From Stenogyne calaminthoides (Eukaryota > Streptophyta > Magnoliopsida > Lamiales > Lamiaceae): a DNA stretch of 64,000 nt. Each line of letters opens with the position of its first letter. Position 1 is the stretch's first letter. Shown piece after piece: positions 10,931-21,999 of the stretch. The notes beneath the pieces were generated by a model. The model worked only from the letters and a program-made list of their open reading frames with translations, searched no databases and was not told the DNA's origin. The position numbers were made by a program, and so were the translations under genes. The stretch is taken from the NCBI GenBank assembly GCA_037126765.1, contig JBBCBC010000016.1:434001-498000 (forward strand), in the 5' to 3' direction.

Positions 10931-12295
10931 ATGGGTACACCAAATAACAAGAGCAAGTTGGAGATGAAGAAAGGGCCATGGACTCGAGACGAAGACCAAA
11001 AGCTTCTTGCTTATATTCAACAACATGGTCATGGAAGCTGGCGTACCCTCCCTGACAAAGCAGGTATATATTTTTTATTTTCTACACATAAATATTAATT
11101 AATATGCATAAAATTAAAGATATCTTATGAAAAATATATTTCGTATATAATATATAATGTAGGGTTGGAGAGGTGTGGAAAAAGTTGCAGACTGAGATGG
11201 ACGAACTATCTTAGGCCTGATATCAAGAGAGGAAAGTTTAGCAGTCACGAAGAGAAGTCCATTATTCGGCTCCATGCACTTTTAGGCAACAGGTATACTT
11301 ACTGTATGCTTAATCAAATTTGGGATGGCTTTAGAATTTTACTAATTAATTAACTAGTACGTGCTGAAAATATATCTTTATATTATAATTTTTTTTTTTT
11401 TGTCGGACAAAGTTAGTTGTTAGATGTTAGTAGTTAGTACACCAAGCACCCAAACACTCCACAAATTCACCAAGCCCCCATACTCCAATTCGTTCTCAAA
11501 GGAAATCGAACCTGGGTCTCCCACTCAATTGAAGAGCCCAGTGGCCGGGTGGACTAAGCTTTTTCCCGCAACACTGAAATAAACTTTTTAAAAATAAAAG
11601 CATGCACGTGGTAATTTTCGTATTACTAATTAATTTCGATTTGTCATAGGTGGTCAGGGATAGCAGCACACTTACCAAACAGAACCGATAACGAAATCAA
11701 GAATTACTGGAACACCCGCCTCAAGAAACGCTTGACCCGAATGGGAATCGACCCGGCTACCCACAAGCCTAAGAACACCCAAGCCGGGTCGGCTCGCACC
11801 GCCACCCTGAGCCACATGGCGCAATGGGAAACTGCTCGGCTGGAGGCGGAAGCCAGGCTCGCTCGGCAGTCCAGCCTCCAGCGAGCGGCAGCCCCATTGC
11901 CGACGTGCCTCAAACTCGGGCGAGCAAGCGGCTGCTTTTTCAAGTCGGCTGCAGGAACTGTGGAGTCGCCTACGTCCACCCTGAACTTCTCGTGCAGTCA
12001 CAAGCTTAGAGTTCCTACAGTTAGTCCGGTTAAGGAAAACGAGGTCGTCTTGGACATGGGACACGTGGCCGAGTGGTACACGGAAATGAGGGGTGAAATG
12101 GGGAATTCGGCACAAGATGATGATGTCTTTTATCCCGTGAGTTATCCTTGCGATATGATGATGATTGGTCCAATGGACCACACCACATATAATGATGACT
12201 CTGAGGGCAACCTGGTTGGTCCCCTTTTGGGGGAGTATGAGAGTAGTTACTGGAATGAGTTGCTACATTTGGTGAACTCCTCCCCTACGTTGTAG
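10931..12295 (+). CDS. R2R3-MYB transcription factor, subgroup 9 (MIXTA-like)
   Basis: Three exons: 10931-11063, 11163-11292, 11650-12295, joining to 302 aa. Exon sizes 133 and 130 and the intron phases are the standard R2R3-MYB pattern. R2 spans about residues 13-62 and R3 66-113, with the regular Trp spacing and CGKSCRLRWTNYLRPDIKRG. Subgroup 9 marks: MGIDPATHKPK after R3, the motif LSHMAQWETARLEAEARL (141-158), and a C-terminal YWNELLHLVNSS box. Members of this subgroup control conical cells, trichomes and cuticle. The N-terminus (MGTPNNKSKLEM) departs from the usual MGRxPCC start. Intron 2 contains an antisense SINE and a Mutator-like element sits just upstream, so its expression may differ from relatives. 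MIXTA/MYB106/MYB16 is a closer match than MYB17 by memory, not by alignment. Confidence 0.93.
11389..11577 (-). mobile_element. tRNA-derived SINE in MYB intron 2 (antisense)
   Basis: Read on the minus strand it starts GTTGCGGGAAAAAGCTTAGT, has an A-box-like AGCTTAGTCCACCCGG and a B box in CAGGTTCGATTTCC, and ends in TTGTCCGAC plus an A-run (T-run at 11389-11400 on the plus strand). This is the head, body and tail of a pol III SINE. Flanks show only an imperfect similarity (CTGAAAATATA versus CTGAAATAAAC), so the duplication is uncertain. Confidence 0.7.
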
Positions 12296-12850
12296 GGGTA
12301 AATTATTGGCTAGGAAATGACGAATGTGATGTATTAGCTACGTAATTGACAAAATTGCTGATATCAGGATTTACGTACCAGGCTTTGATTTCGTGATTGA
12401 TTAGGTTTCTAATGTGAACAACATCAGTGCTGTATTACTGATTTTTAATTTAAAGGAAGATCCTGCTGCCTAGTTTTGCAACATGTAAAATTCAGTAAAT
12501 CTATTTATATTGATTTTAAGATTCGGTTTTATTAGTGTTGTAATTACAAGTATCTTTTTCTGATTAAACATGATATATATCATTATGTTGAATATATATA
12601 TATATGAATATATATATATATATAATATAAGTGGGCTTTTTGGAATTGGAGGCCCGCATAGAACCCGGCCCGGCCTAAAACTTACAGGTGGCCCGGCACC
12701 GGTCCAGTCCATTTTTTGCCACCTATATTGTATTTTGTCTTGCAACTAATGTATTTTGATCAATGTATGACTCATTCACAGAACCCCCAAAATATATAAT
12801 GAGAAGTATGAATTAATGAGGGATATATACTTGCTTGAAACCGTCTCACA
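12296..12850. other. MYB 3' flank with a GC-rich inverted segment
   Basis: The first few hundred bases are presumed MYB 3' UTR and terminator. An (AT)n tract lies at 12595-12623. A GC-rich stretch at 12632-12720 (GGCCCGCATAGAACCCGGCC and later GGCCCGGCACCGGTCC) resembles the end of a hAT-like element with GGCCC motifs, but I could not delimit it. Confidence 0.4.
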
Positions 12851-12851
12851 G

Positions 12852-12955
12852 TTAATGAGGCACACTTACGTGAGACCACCTCACAGTAAAATGGAATGTA
12901 ATTTAACTATTAACACTTTAACACTTTGGGAGGAGTGAGTTTTAATTGTGCTAAA
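12852..12955. mobile_element. Partial copy of the MITE family seen at 61708-61840
   Basis: It shares GAGGCACACTTxCxTGAGACC, then CTTTAACACTTTGGGAGG with the copy near 61.7 kb. The right terminal repeat is lost. Two copies in one window indicate a dispersed family. Confidence 0.55.
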
Positions 12956-13312
12956 TTGTACTCCGTCTCTGTAAATTTTTGTCTTAATTAATACAAAGAA
13001 AAGCACTAGTTTTTACAAAAGAAAAATATTACTGTAGTAGCTTATAAGCTGAGCAATATTATTATTTTTTCAAGACAACTAATATTTTTAAATATTATAT
13101 TTACTGAAAGATCGAATTGACGACAAAAAAGTACTAAAAGAAAAATTCATTTTAAATAGACAGGAATTATATTTTAATAGACAGGAATTATATTTTAATA
13201 ACTATTTAACATGGCTCTATTTTTTTGGGTATAACAATTGGATTTAACAAAGTCGAGGGTCTTTTTCCTCTGTATCCATGGAGTGAAAGGGGGAAAAAGC
13301 AGCACATGTGAA
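12956..13312. other. Intergenic DNA with a 22-bp tandem duplication
   Basis: At about 13156-13200 a 22-bp unit (AATAGACAGGAATTATATTTT) is present twice head to tail. Otherwise AT-rich DNA between convergent MYB and CPBP genes. Confidence 0.5.
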
Positions 13313-15258
13313 TCAATAGGCTTGTAACAATTCCTTGATATCGTAACCTTGCAGCTACACACACAAGAAACAAGCAGAAGAAGAAGGGCACTAACAGATA
13401 AAAGAACAATGGATAAGGAGTAAAAGAAGAGTATTTGAGTTATTCTATTACTGCACAGACGAATTAATTACCTGAAGAAAGGTTAGGAACAAGATGACAC
13501 CAGAGTTCCAAAAGGCATGAATTGTGATTGGTGTAAGAAGGTTGCGCGTTTGAGCATAAGAAAATCCCAAAGCAGTACCTAATTAATCCATAAATGCTGA
13601 TACATTAGACATATGTATATAATTTCATTTCTATTAAATATTACGGTATCTTAGTTTGATTTGAAAAAATGATCAAGAAACTGCCTCCAAATTTCTGAAG
13701 CAGCTAAAAATGACTGCTTCTTTGATAGGAATGGCAGGGGGCATATTAGGACTTTTGAGCATCATTATTCTCTATATTATTTCTCTATTTATATGAACTT
13801 TTGGGTAAGAAAAATACCAAGAACAAATAACTGAGGAAATTGTCCAGGTGTGAGATGTGCTCCTGCAAATACGGAAGCACTGATAAGCACAGCAAGGGGC
13901 GTTGGCAACCTGCACGAATATCAGTAGACATCCAATCAGCATATCAGTTGTATGGATCCGCATACGTATAGTAGAAGCAATTGCATATTCCCAAATTCAA
14001 ACACCTCATTCAAAGAGCCCTTTTTTGGATAAATAATTCCATGAGCCATAATTTTTAATTTGTGTGAATTTATCGGCAGCTAGCTAGAGCCATGTGGAGA
14101 GCGGCCATTTAGGCATCACTTAAGCAAACACCATCTTAGCCATCTATTTCTTTCACAAAGATGACCAAGACGTAAACTAAACTCACCAGTAAACATCACT
14201 AATGATAGGCATTATATGCAGAATAAATTATCAAGGTATTTTTGGTTCGTTAGAACAAGCACAGGAAATGTGTACTATATATTTATTTTATTTTTATAAC
14301 TCGGTATCCGGCTCAAGGACCGACTAATCCGGGGGACCAGAACCCACCGTCCACTAGCGGGGAGCCCACATCAAGCCAGAGCAAAGCTCTGTATGGACTG
14401 ACCCATCTCAAGAGTTGATCGCACCTTAGGAGGTTCGAACCTGAGACCTAGAGAGGAGCATGCTCCTAAGTCCCAAACCTACAACCACTAGGCCAACCCT
14501 TGGGGGTTGGAAATGTGTACTATATGACATTGTAAAAGGTTAACTATTGTTCTCAAAATCATCAGGGATGCACAATGAACTAAGCATGAAGGACCCCTAT
14601 ATGTAACACAATTACAATCTAAAGTATGCAATTCTACATATCTTAAAGCCTGATAATAAAAAAAAAAATACAATATACACAAATTATTTCTACACATGGT
14701 TTAAGTAATAAAATTATTCGGTTCAACCATGCAGTGCTTAATTGTAACTACTCAGACATGCAAATGTACATGAAAAAGTGTGTAATGCATACCACTTGGT
14801 AAGAGACGCCATGAAAAACCCTCTAAAGACGGTTTCCTCAAGAATGGGAGCAAGTACACCTGTGATACCCACCAAGCAGGCAGTGCTGCAATATACACAG
14901 AAGAAAAATATTTAGTTCCTTCCATATCATCCACATTGTATCATAGCTACAAGGGAAAATAATGTCACAAACATAAAAAGTTTTTGGGATAACTCGAACT
15001 GTGGAATTTTAACCCCTGGCAAGAAGTACCTGATTGTTGAAGACCCAATTAATGGAAGCAAGAGCACAAGAGCATCAGTCTGAATCAAATGAAAGGGATA
15101 AACATCAAAAATCTTAAGAAGGAAAAGGTGATGGGCATATTATAAAGCATAAATTGTTGCACTAACTAAATGAAGACCCCTGTTGTATCAAAAAATGATA
15201 GCAATATTAAGGACAACATATCTGCTTAAATTCTGTAAAAGTTTTTAAGGGATAAGAA

Positions 15259-15293
<35 letters not shown>

Positions 15294-16830
15294 ATAGTGT
15301 TTGCATCCAAAAGGCATAAGGTAAGGGATTATATTCTAACCTCTCTCTGTGGGGGCTCGCCGTTGAAAAAAGACAATGCAGCCCCTGTCACTGCAATGGC
15401 AGCTAGAGCTGCACCAAGACCAACTCCAGCCCACAACAACCAACCTTTCTTGAGATTAAAAGGGTCCCTCCAATCTGAATTATTATTGACTACTAATCAG
15501 GAAGATTCTATCTATATCTCTATCTGATATTAAACTTATCAAGTAACTGCACAATTGCACATTGCCATAAATTATGCAAAAGAGAAGGAGCATTTAAAAG
15601 TTTCAACCTTAAAATTTATGGGAAAATGCAATTCACTTCTCTCAAAGTCATGCAAGGAATTATATAGTTATAGAAAAATACTAGAGAGAGAGAGATACAC
15701 TGACTTCCAAAGCACAATGAACCCATATAAATGAACATGTAAATTAATATAAATTTAGTTACCATATCGATATATGTCATCGGGAAGGGGAGAGAACGAC
15801 TTTGTCAAACTATACAGGACTGCAAGAACCACTGTAGTTGCAATGCTACAATTTTAGAAAATGAAAAACATCAGAATTGTGCGTAAACTAACAAAGTAGG
15901 AATAACAGTTAAAAACTACAGCTGAAAAGTATTTGTACCCTTGATCCAAAAACAAAAGTTCTGCCTTCTCATCCAAACTTAACTCTTCAATTTTTAGCCC
16001 TGTATATTGCAATGCTGCTGCCTCAATTAGTCCTGTCAAAACAAAACTGTCTGAATAACTAATTAGTATGCTTAATAATTTAACAGCCTAAAAATCCATC
16101 CATTCATATCTGACAGCAAAGACTTTAGATAACATTTCAGAAAAGATTGAAACTAACTAATGCTGGCATCATTGAACAGAGTTTCTTTACTCTTTTTTAA
16201 ACTAGAATAAAGTAGTTTTGTAAGTGCACCTCAATCCACAAGCAAGTGAGCTCAGAGAGATTGTTTGCCAATTCCATGGCACATCCCACTGTTTCAATAT
16301 TTGCCAATTTAAATCGTTATCCTGAAAAAGCACAAGAATATACTGTGAACCCCCATATAAATTCCATTACAAAGTGAAATATTTTCCAATGCACAATTCT
16401 AATTAACCAACTCCCAAACCTAAAAGCCCAAGAACAAATATGACTATTTAACTTAACAGTAATTCTTCTTCCGTCAAAAATCATATGGCGCAATAATTTA
16501 TCAAATGCAAAGTTCTAATCTAGCTGGAGCAAAAGTTAGTTATCAAGTATATGGAAAAATAAAATCAACTGCCTACTTTCTCAAGAAATTAAAAAAAAAA
16601 AGTATAAAGCTTACTTTTTCGACAGAATTTTTGGGATTATCATTCTTGAAACAACATACTCTACAGTATCCTCTCGTGCTTGCTATTTGAAGCTTCAGAG
16701 CAGGCGTTGACGGGAAAAATGGGAGTTTATGGGCAATTCGGAAACGGGTTTGAATGGGACTAATTTTGGGAGAAAAAGTACAAGTAGAGATTGAGGAACG
16801 AGTAACGGATGTGTATAACGCAACCGCCAT
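13313..16830 (-). CDS. Chloroplast CPBP-family (CAAX/Abi) intramembrane metalloprotease
   Basis: Ten exons, minus strand: 16830-16615, 16321-16230, 16058-15939, 15845-15763, 15474-15341, 15079-15030, 14885-14793, 13909-13818, 13578-13472, 13354-13313; 342 aa. Residues 1 to about 60 are Ser/Thr/Arg-rich and look like a plastid transit peptide. The CPBP motifs are complete: EETVFR at 248-253, FAGAH at 277-281 and HAFWN at 314-318, the expected Glu/His metal ligands. Several hydrophobic segments flank them. The last exon encodes LQGYDIKELLQAY, a tail typical of the plant plastid group, and needs a final 117-bp intron; reading through would end seven residues later without it. The acceptor of exon 3 (16058) was chosen because it is the one that keeps frame. 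A SINE lies in intron 7. The natural substrate is unknown. Confidence 0.9.
14281..14508 (-). mobile_element. tRNA-derived SINE in a CPBP intron, 17-bp TSD
   Basis: On the minus strand the head is GGTTGGCCTAGTGGTTGTAG, whose TGGCCTAGTGG is a near-ideal A box, followed by the B box GGTTCGAACCTCC. The 3' end is AT-rich (ATAAAAATAAAATAAAT). GGAAATGTGTACTATAT occurs at 14264-14280 and 14509-14525. It is in the same orientation as the host gene, inside the intron between exons 7 and 8. Confidence 0.88.
15266..15291. repeat. (AG)n microsatellite
   Basis: About 13 AG dinucleotides in an intron of the CPBP gene. Useful only as a polymorphic marker. Confidence 0.9.
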
Positions 16831-17488
16831 TTTCAAAGATTGTGATTGATTTTCAGTGTATTTTCACGAGTATTTATACAGTCGAGAAAATCGTTGAAGA
16901 TAAGCCCCAAATAAATTGGGAAAATTGACGGGGATTTGAGGAGAATGGGGTATAGACTAGTACAACTGCCAGAAGTCGCTCATTCTACTTTTTTTCGGGT
17001 GATATATATTATCCGTGGAAATTTGATTTTATTTTTATTTTTCAAAGCCTGGATTTATTATATTGTACATTTAAATATTTAAAATAATACAATTAATTTT
17101 AATTTTAGTCATTTTTTTAATATTATACTCTCATAAGTGAGTTTATTGTCACTGAGATCTTGTATCGTTCTATAAAGATATTTAAAAAACATATAACTTT
17201 GTTGCGAAAAATATCTGAATTTATTTACATCAAAAACATAACTGTTTGACGGAAAGACTTCCAAATGCATACATGACTTAGCCATGTGTTATATATTTTC
17301 ATTCAAATTGATTTGTAATTTATAAACAATAGATATATTTTTCCAATTATTGTTCCTTTAATCAAATATACATATTAACCATATTAAGTTCAATTTCTCA
17401 ATAATGTATATATTCCAATATTATAGGCATCAAATTTGGTTAGGTTCCTTCAGATTACTTTTTATAATTCATTATGTTCTACCATCTG
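16831..17488. other. CPBP upstream region and AT-rich spacer
   Basis: Contains the presumed promoter and leader of the minus-strand CPBP gene at its left end. The rest is AT-rich DNA up to the retrotransposon's target duplication (ATCTG at 17484-17488). Nothing else recognised. Confidence 0.5.
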
Positions 17489-18637
17489 TGTCGCGAGTCG
17501 TTTTATTTGAGGGATATGATGTGGCTAATTCGATAACAACTCGCAAACAAAACATGCACGTGTACGATAAGCTGTAAATAAGATGAATTTGTTGACTCAG
17601 TTCGTCGGAAAATGACTACTCTGGGGGCATACCAAGCCAGGATGTGGTATTGAGAGCTTTACACGTACAATATTTGATACACCTTATGAAGATGAATCAT
17701 TACAGATGAAGATAATCTGTAGAGTTAGCCTCTGAGTGCTAGGGTTTCTAGTATGCATAAATGATCACTCGAATTTTTCTGTTCCTCACCTCTCTCTGGA
17801 ATTTCTTGTGTGGGTATGACCTTTTCTGGGAAAATTTTCTTTTCTTCTTCTTTTCTTCTTCTTTTTATAGCACTCTGACAAGCATGAAATTTTGGGTTGT
17901 GAGCGTGAATGAGCCGGAGACTTGGTCATCAAGAACTCCCCGTAATCTTTATACGTTTTCAACCGTCTTCCTTGTTGATCTTGGAACTTACTTGTCTGTA
18001 AAGCACTCTTTTGGTCGTCCAAATTAATCTTTTGCTTTCGGTTGTATGCTTTGTTCGCCCGCCTTTAACCATGTCGGTTTTATCTTTGGTATATTGTCCT
18101 CCTCCGAGCACACACGAGCCCCCGGGATGTTGGTCTTGAGATATCGAGTGTCAGGCGCTCGACCGCCGGGATTCACGAGGTCTGCGGACATCTTGACCCT
18201 CGGGGATATCCGAGAGGTCTGAACATCTTGACCCTCGGGATATCCGAGGTCTTGAACATATCTTGACCCTCGGGATATCGAGTCTTGAACATCTTGACCC
18301 TCGGGATATCTGAGGTCTTGGACATCTTGACCCTCCGGGATATCTAAAGTCGCGAACATCTTGACCCTCGGGATATCGAGGTCTTGAACATCTTGACCCT
18401 CGGGATATCACGAGGTGCGAACATCTTGACCTCGGGGATATCCGAGGTCTTTTCGGGATTCGAGTATTTTTGGCGCTGAGTCCTCGGTTTTGCTTATGGC
18501 CTTCTTGACTTAGCTCGTCGATTCCTTCTTTCTTCGATCTGAGTGGCGAATACTTGTCCATTGGGCATAAATATTTAAATATTACGTGTCGGCTCTTCGT
18601 GTTCGATTAAGCTGAGTTACTTATATCGAACACAAAG
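17489..18637 (-). repeat. 3' LTR of the Tat element
   Basis: On the minus strand it ends in CTCGCGACA at 17489. Its other end (TTTGTGTTCG near 18637) has lost the TG seen in the right LTR. A TATA-like CTATAAAAA is around 17860-17869. The array of near-palindromic repeats spans about 18170-18450. The purine-rich CGGGGGTATT just outside (18638-18650) is a candidate polypurine tract. Confidence 0.88.
18170..18450. repeat. Array of near-palindromic 30-40 bp repeats in the 3' LTR
   Basis: About eight copies of a unit like CATCTTGACCCTCGGGATAT followed by CCGAGGTCTTGAA. The core CTCGGGATATCCGAG is one base from a perfect palindrome. Copies differ mainly by one- or two-base indels. The same array occurs in the other LTR at 30590-30870. 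Confidence 0.85.
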
Positions 18638-18898
18638 AATACCCCCGTAGGGTCGCTTTGTATTCAACATGGGGCCGTTTTTCTTCTTATTGGGCCATAG
18701 TCGATGTCAAGTAAAGATTCTGTCGGGATTTTTCAAAATCAAACCCAACATTTATATATACCTTGTTTCTCCGCCTTAAACCCTTTTTTTTTCTTTCTTG
18801 AATCTTCTCGTAATACGAAAATTTCCTATGAGGGGTTTCATCATTCCGTGAAGAATTTTACTCGAATAATTCTTTGCGATTCTTTCTCTAATTGTGAT

Positions 18899-21800
18899 TA
18901 TGGCCTCTTGCTCAAACTCTCCTGTTCCCCGTAAATCGGACCACCATAGTTCCTCTTCTTCCCCTCGCCAAGAGAATCCCCCGGCGACTAAATCTGGCGG
19001 AGAGGCGAATGTCTCGGGTTCGTGAATTCGTTAACAAATTCGCACTCTAAATGAATTGGATAGGGGCTTGGTCCGTAATGATTCTTCGGACGACTCAAGT
19101 GATAATTTTTGCCCCAAATTCAAATTGGGTCTAGGGGGTTGTTGATAATATTAATGTAGATAGGAATGACAACGCGTTGAGGGGGGAAAATTTTGGCGGT
19201 TTGAAATATAACCGGAATCGAACATAGGGGGTAGTTAAGCGAGCAAAATTCGAGCTTGATATACTGTTGGTGTCCCTCATAGTCCAACGTATAACGAGTA
19301 TAACACTCATTATAGTTTTGATTGGCCCGAAACAACCTCATAGGATTAGGGTTAAGAACGAAGTACCCAATGAGCAAGATAATGAGCATAATTGATCTTG
19401 ATAGGCTCGCCGGCCGCATTGGATTTATGAAACTCGAAAGATGTCTTTTTACGGGCACCGTGTTCGATGAATGCGGGCCGACCAACCCCCTTGAGGGTTG
19501 TGTCGTTTAGAATTTTATTACACAATGGAAGGCGGCCTTCGATTTCCCCTCCATCCGCCATCACCCGCTTGCTCGTGGAATGGAACATCACCATTACGCA
19601 AATCGCCGAAACGGGTGGCATATGATCATGAGTTTCCGACTTTGTTCGGCAAGATGAAGCCAAGATACTATCCCTCCGCCCACCGAGCTTGCTTTCGATT
19701 GGTGCACTTGACCCGTCCCGGGGTGAACACGGGTGGTTGTTCATGCAAGCTAATGCCAAGTGCAAAATTATTGAAGACGTCTGCGAACAAAATCGGTGAA
19801 TGGAAGGAACAATTTTGGTTCGTTGGGGGCGATTGGAAAAAGCCCAAATCCGAAGCGAACCAAATGCTCGTTTAGACATTCCCACTGACTTTGGGGTGTA
19901 CCGAAGTAAGTGATTTTGTGTCTTTCGTTCTTCGATTTGAACTGATTTTAACTCACTTTTTATTTCAGGGATTCTAGCTGCGACGGACAAGGAGACAAAC
20001 GACGGTTACTTTAGCAGCGTTTGGCAAATTGATCTGGAGTCTCGTTCGAAGCGATCTGTGAGAACTCTGAATACTGCTGATCAGAGAAAGAAAGGAGGTT
20101 TGTTCGTGCCTCATCATCATCTTGTTGCTGTTAATACTACTGGTAAGGATTGCCTCTTGTATTCGCATAAGTGTTGTGCCATTTTGCTCGTTATTACCCT
20201 TCTTCTCGTACTGAATTATTTTGTTTATAGCTTTCCCCGCTGTGACCATTGATGTGAGTACATTCGAGCATACTGAGATGGCTCGGAGAAAAAGGCCACA
20301 TGGGCTTGTTTTTCGGTTCGAAGTTGATGGAGGCTCATCGAACAACTAGGGGAGAGGCGAACAGAGCGAGCAGGGCATCTGCATCCGGTCCTAGGGAATC
20401 AAGCCGACCGCAAAGGATTGGCCGATCGACCGAACAGGGGGCTGGCGAACAAGCTTCATCGCCGAAAAGACCGAGGGTGGATATCGGCGAGAGGCCTAGC
20501 GAACAAACTCGGACGAGCGCACCGAGCTAACAGACTCGGGCGAAGCAATCGATGCCGTTAGGTAACTCGGACCCTACTGCCGAGGGATCGATCGTAGCGT
20601 CCGCCTCGGTTGGTCCACTTCACAGATCGTTGAAATGGAGGTTGGCACATCTTCTCCACCTCTGCCCGACCCGATCATGGACTCCGAATCTCGAGCTCGG
20701 GTCCCGAGGATAGATCATTCTTGGGGTGGATCCGGCCAAAAGCGAGTACATCTTGTTCGATCGCCTTCGCTTTAGTTACTTTTGTTCGCCTCTTTTTATA
20801 CTCATTTGCTCGAATATATATATGTAGGTTGAACAGTGTTATTTTGATGCCCAATCAAGAACTACTTCGGCCGCAGAGTGTTCGCAAGGTTCCGCATTCC
20901 CGAAAGCATGTTCGTAAGGCTTGCCGACTTATTCGAGCATGGACTACCGATCCGAAGAGTCCACTACGGGGTCCCACTCGAAAATATGGGTCCGGGTCCG
21001 GTGCTTCAGTATGAATCTATGGTCGTTTTGAGAAAGCCTATGCTCACCGGTCTAACCTCCATGCCAACTACTTGCTTTGATCAGAACTTTGAAGAAAAGG
21101 TGGGCGAGCTGAACAGGGCTCAGGACGAACTGAGGTTGGCTCAGGGACAATCTTCCTCGGCTAAAGCTGATGCTCACCGCTCGGAGGATGCCGCAAGGCT
21201 CGGTGAAAATGCTCGCCCGATTTCACGAGGATGCTTATCGTCTGCTCGGGAAGATGCTCGCCCGAACAAATGAGGAATTGATTCACTTCCGGAGGAGGTA
21301 GCGATATCTGACGAGCTCAGGAGGATATGAATGTTGAGCTTCGTAGACTCCGAGCTGGTGTCGAGGCCATGGAAAATGAGAGGGATGCGCTCGGCCAACT
21401 ACTCATCATTGCTGAGGAGACCAACACTCGTTTGGGTCTCGAAAATTCAAAGCCGCATCGACGATGATGAGTATGTTGATTCCATGTCCAACTTCTCCTG
21501 CAGATCTGTGCGCTTTCGATGCTATCCGGTGCATTTCGCCATGCATCTAACAAATGAACAAATTGCCCCTCTTGTAGCAGAAATTTCAAGAAGACGATCG
21601 ACAACCCACCGGATCGCAACCTTCCAATGTCAGATTTAAATGATCTGTGTGATTTCTCCGTTCTTCCTGAAGGGATCAAAGTTGATGATCCGATTATGGA
21701 TGAGGAAGAGGGCTCAGACATGAATATCGCTGAGGTTGCTGGCCAAAATCTTCAGACTGAGCCTGGGACCGACAGTGCGGTGTGCCGAAAGCAAAGGGAC

Positions 21801-21941
21801 CTCCCGGATCGAAAGCGTAATGTACCTTCTGGCGAGCATTTGGTACCTGACCATACTGAAGGAGTTGTTGCTGAGGGGGCTGAGCACAATTTGTTCGACA
21901 TCTCTCTCCCGTCTACCCCCAATTATGATTTTGCTCCTTGA
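18899..21941 (+). pseudogene. Decayed antisense ORF of the Tat element (gene23-like)
   Basis: This reads opposite to gag-pol, between integrase and the 3' LTR. It begins with ATG at 18899, 260 bp inside the LTR (MASCSNSPVPRKSDHHSSSS). Further pieces in shifting frames include MEGGLRFPLHP (about 19525), reminiscent of the putative gypsy-type transposon domain (Transposase_28-like), FWFVGGDWKKP (about 19810), and a Glu/Ala-rich coiled-coil-like stretch (FEEKVGELNRAQDELRLAQG, about 21090). The last open piece ends at 21941. Grande and other Tat elements carry an inverse ORF at the same place. Start near the LTR suggests an antisense LTR promoter. Several frameshifts make it non-functional as read. 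Function of the family is unknown. Confidence 0.65.
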
Positions 21942-21999
21942 TGTTATTTTTATTTTGTTGAACTTATGTTGTGTAATTTTTTGTCTTCTTCACTTTCTG

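Noticed and set aside
11672..12181. Long minus-strand open frames opposite MYB exon 3
   Set aside because: They mirror the GC-rich MYB coding exon and have no start context, splice logic or family resemblance.
13448..13471. Stop codon directly after CPBP exon 9 (tail VINSSVQ)
   Set aside because: The spliced last exon restores the conserved LQGYDIKELLQ tail with good GT-AG signals, so read-through into the intron is less likely.
18170..18450. Possible CRISPR-like array (short palindromic repeats at regular spacing)
   Set aside because: The spacers are repeated too, the array is in both LTRs of a plant retrotransposon, and no cas genes exist.
18024..18561. Arg/Ser/Pro-rich repetitive proteins in the LTR arrays (also at 30288-30800)
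   Set aside because: They are translations of the near-palindromic LTR repeats. Frames change between the two LTRs and nothing suggests coding.
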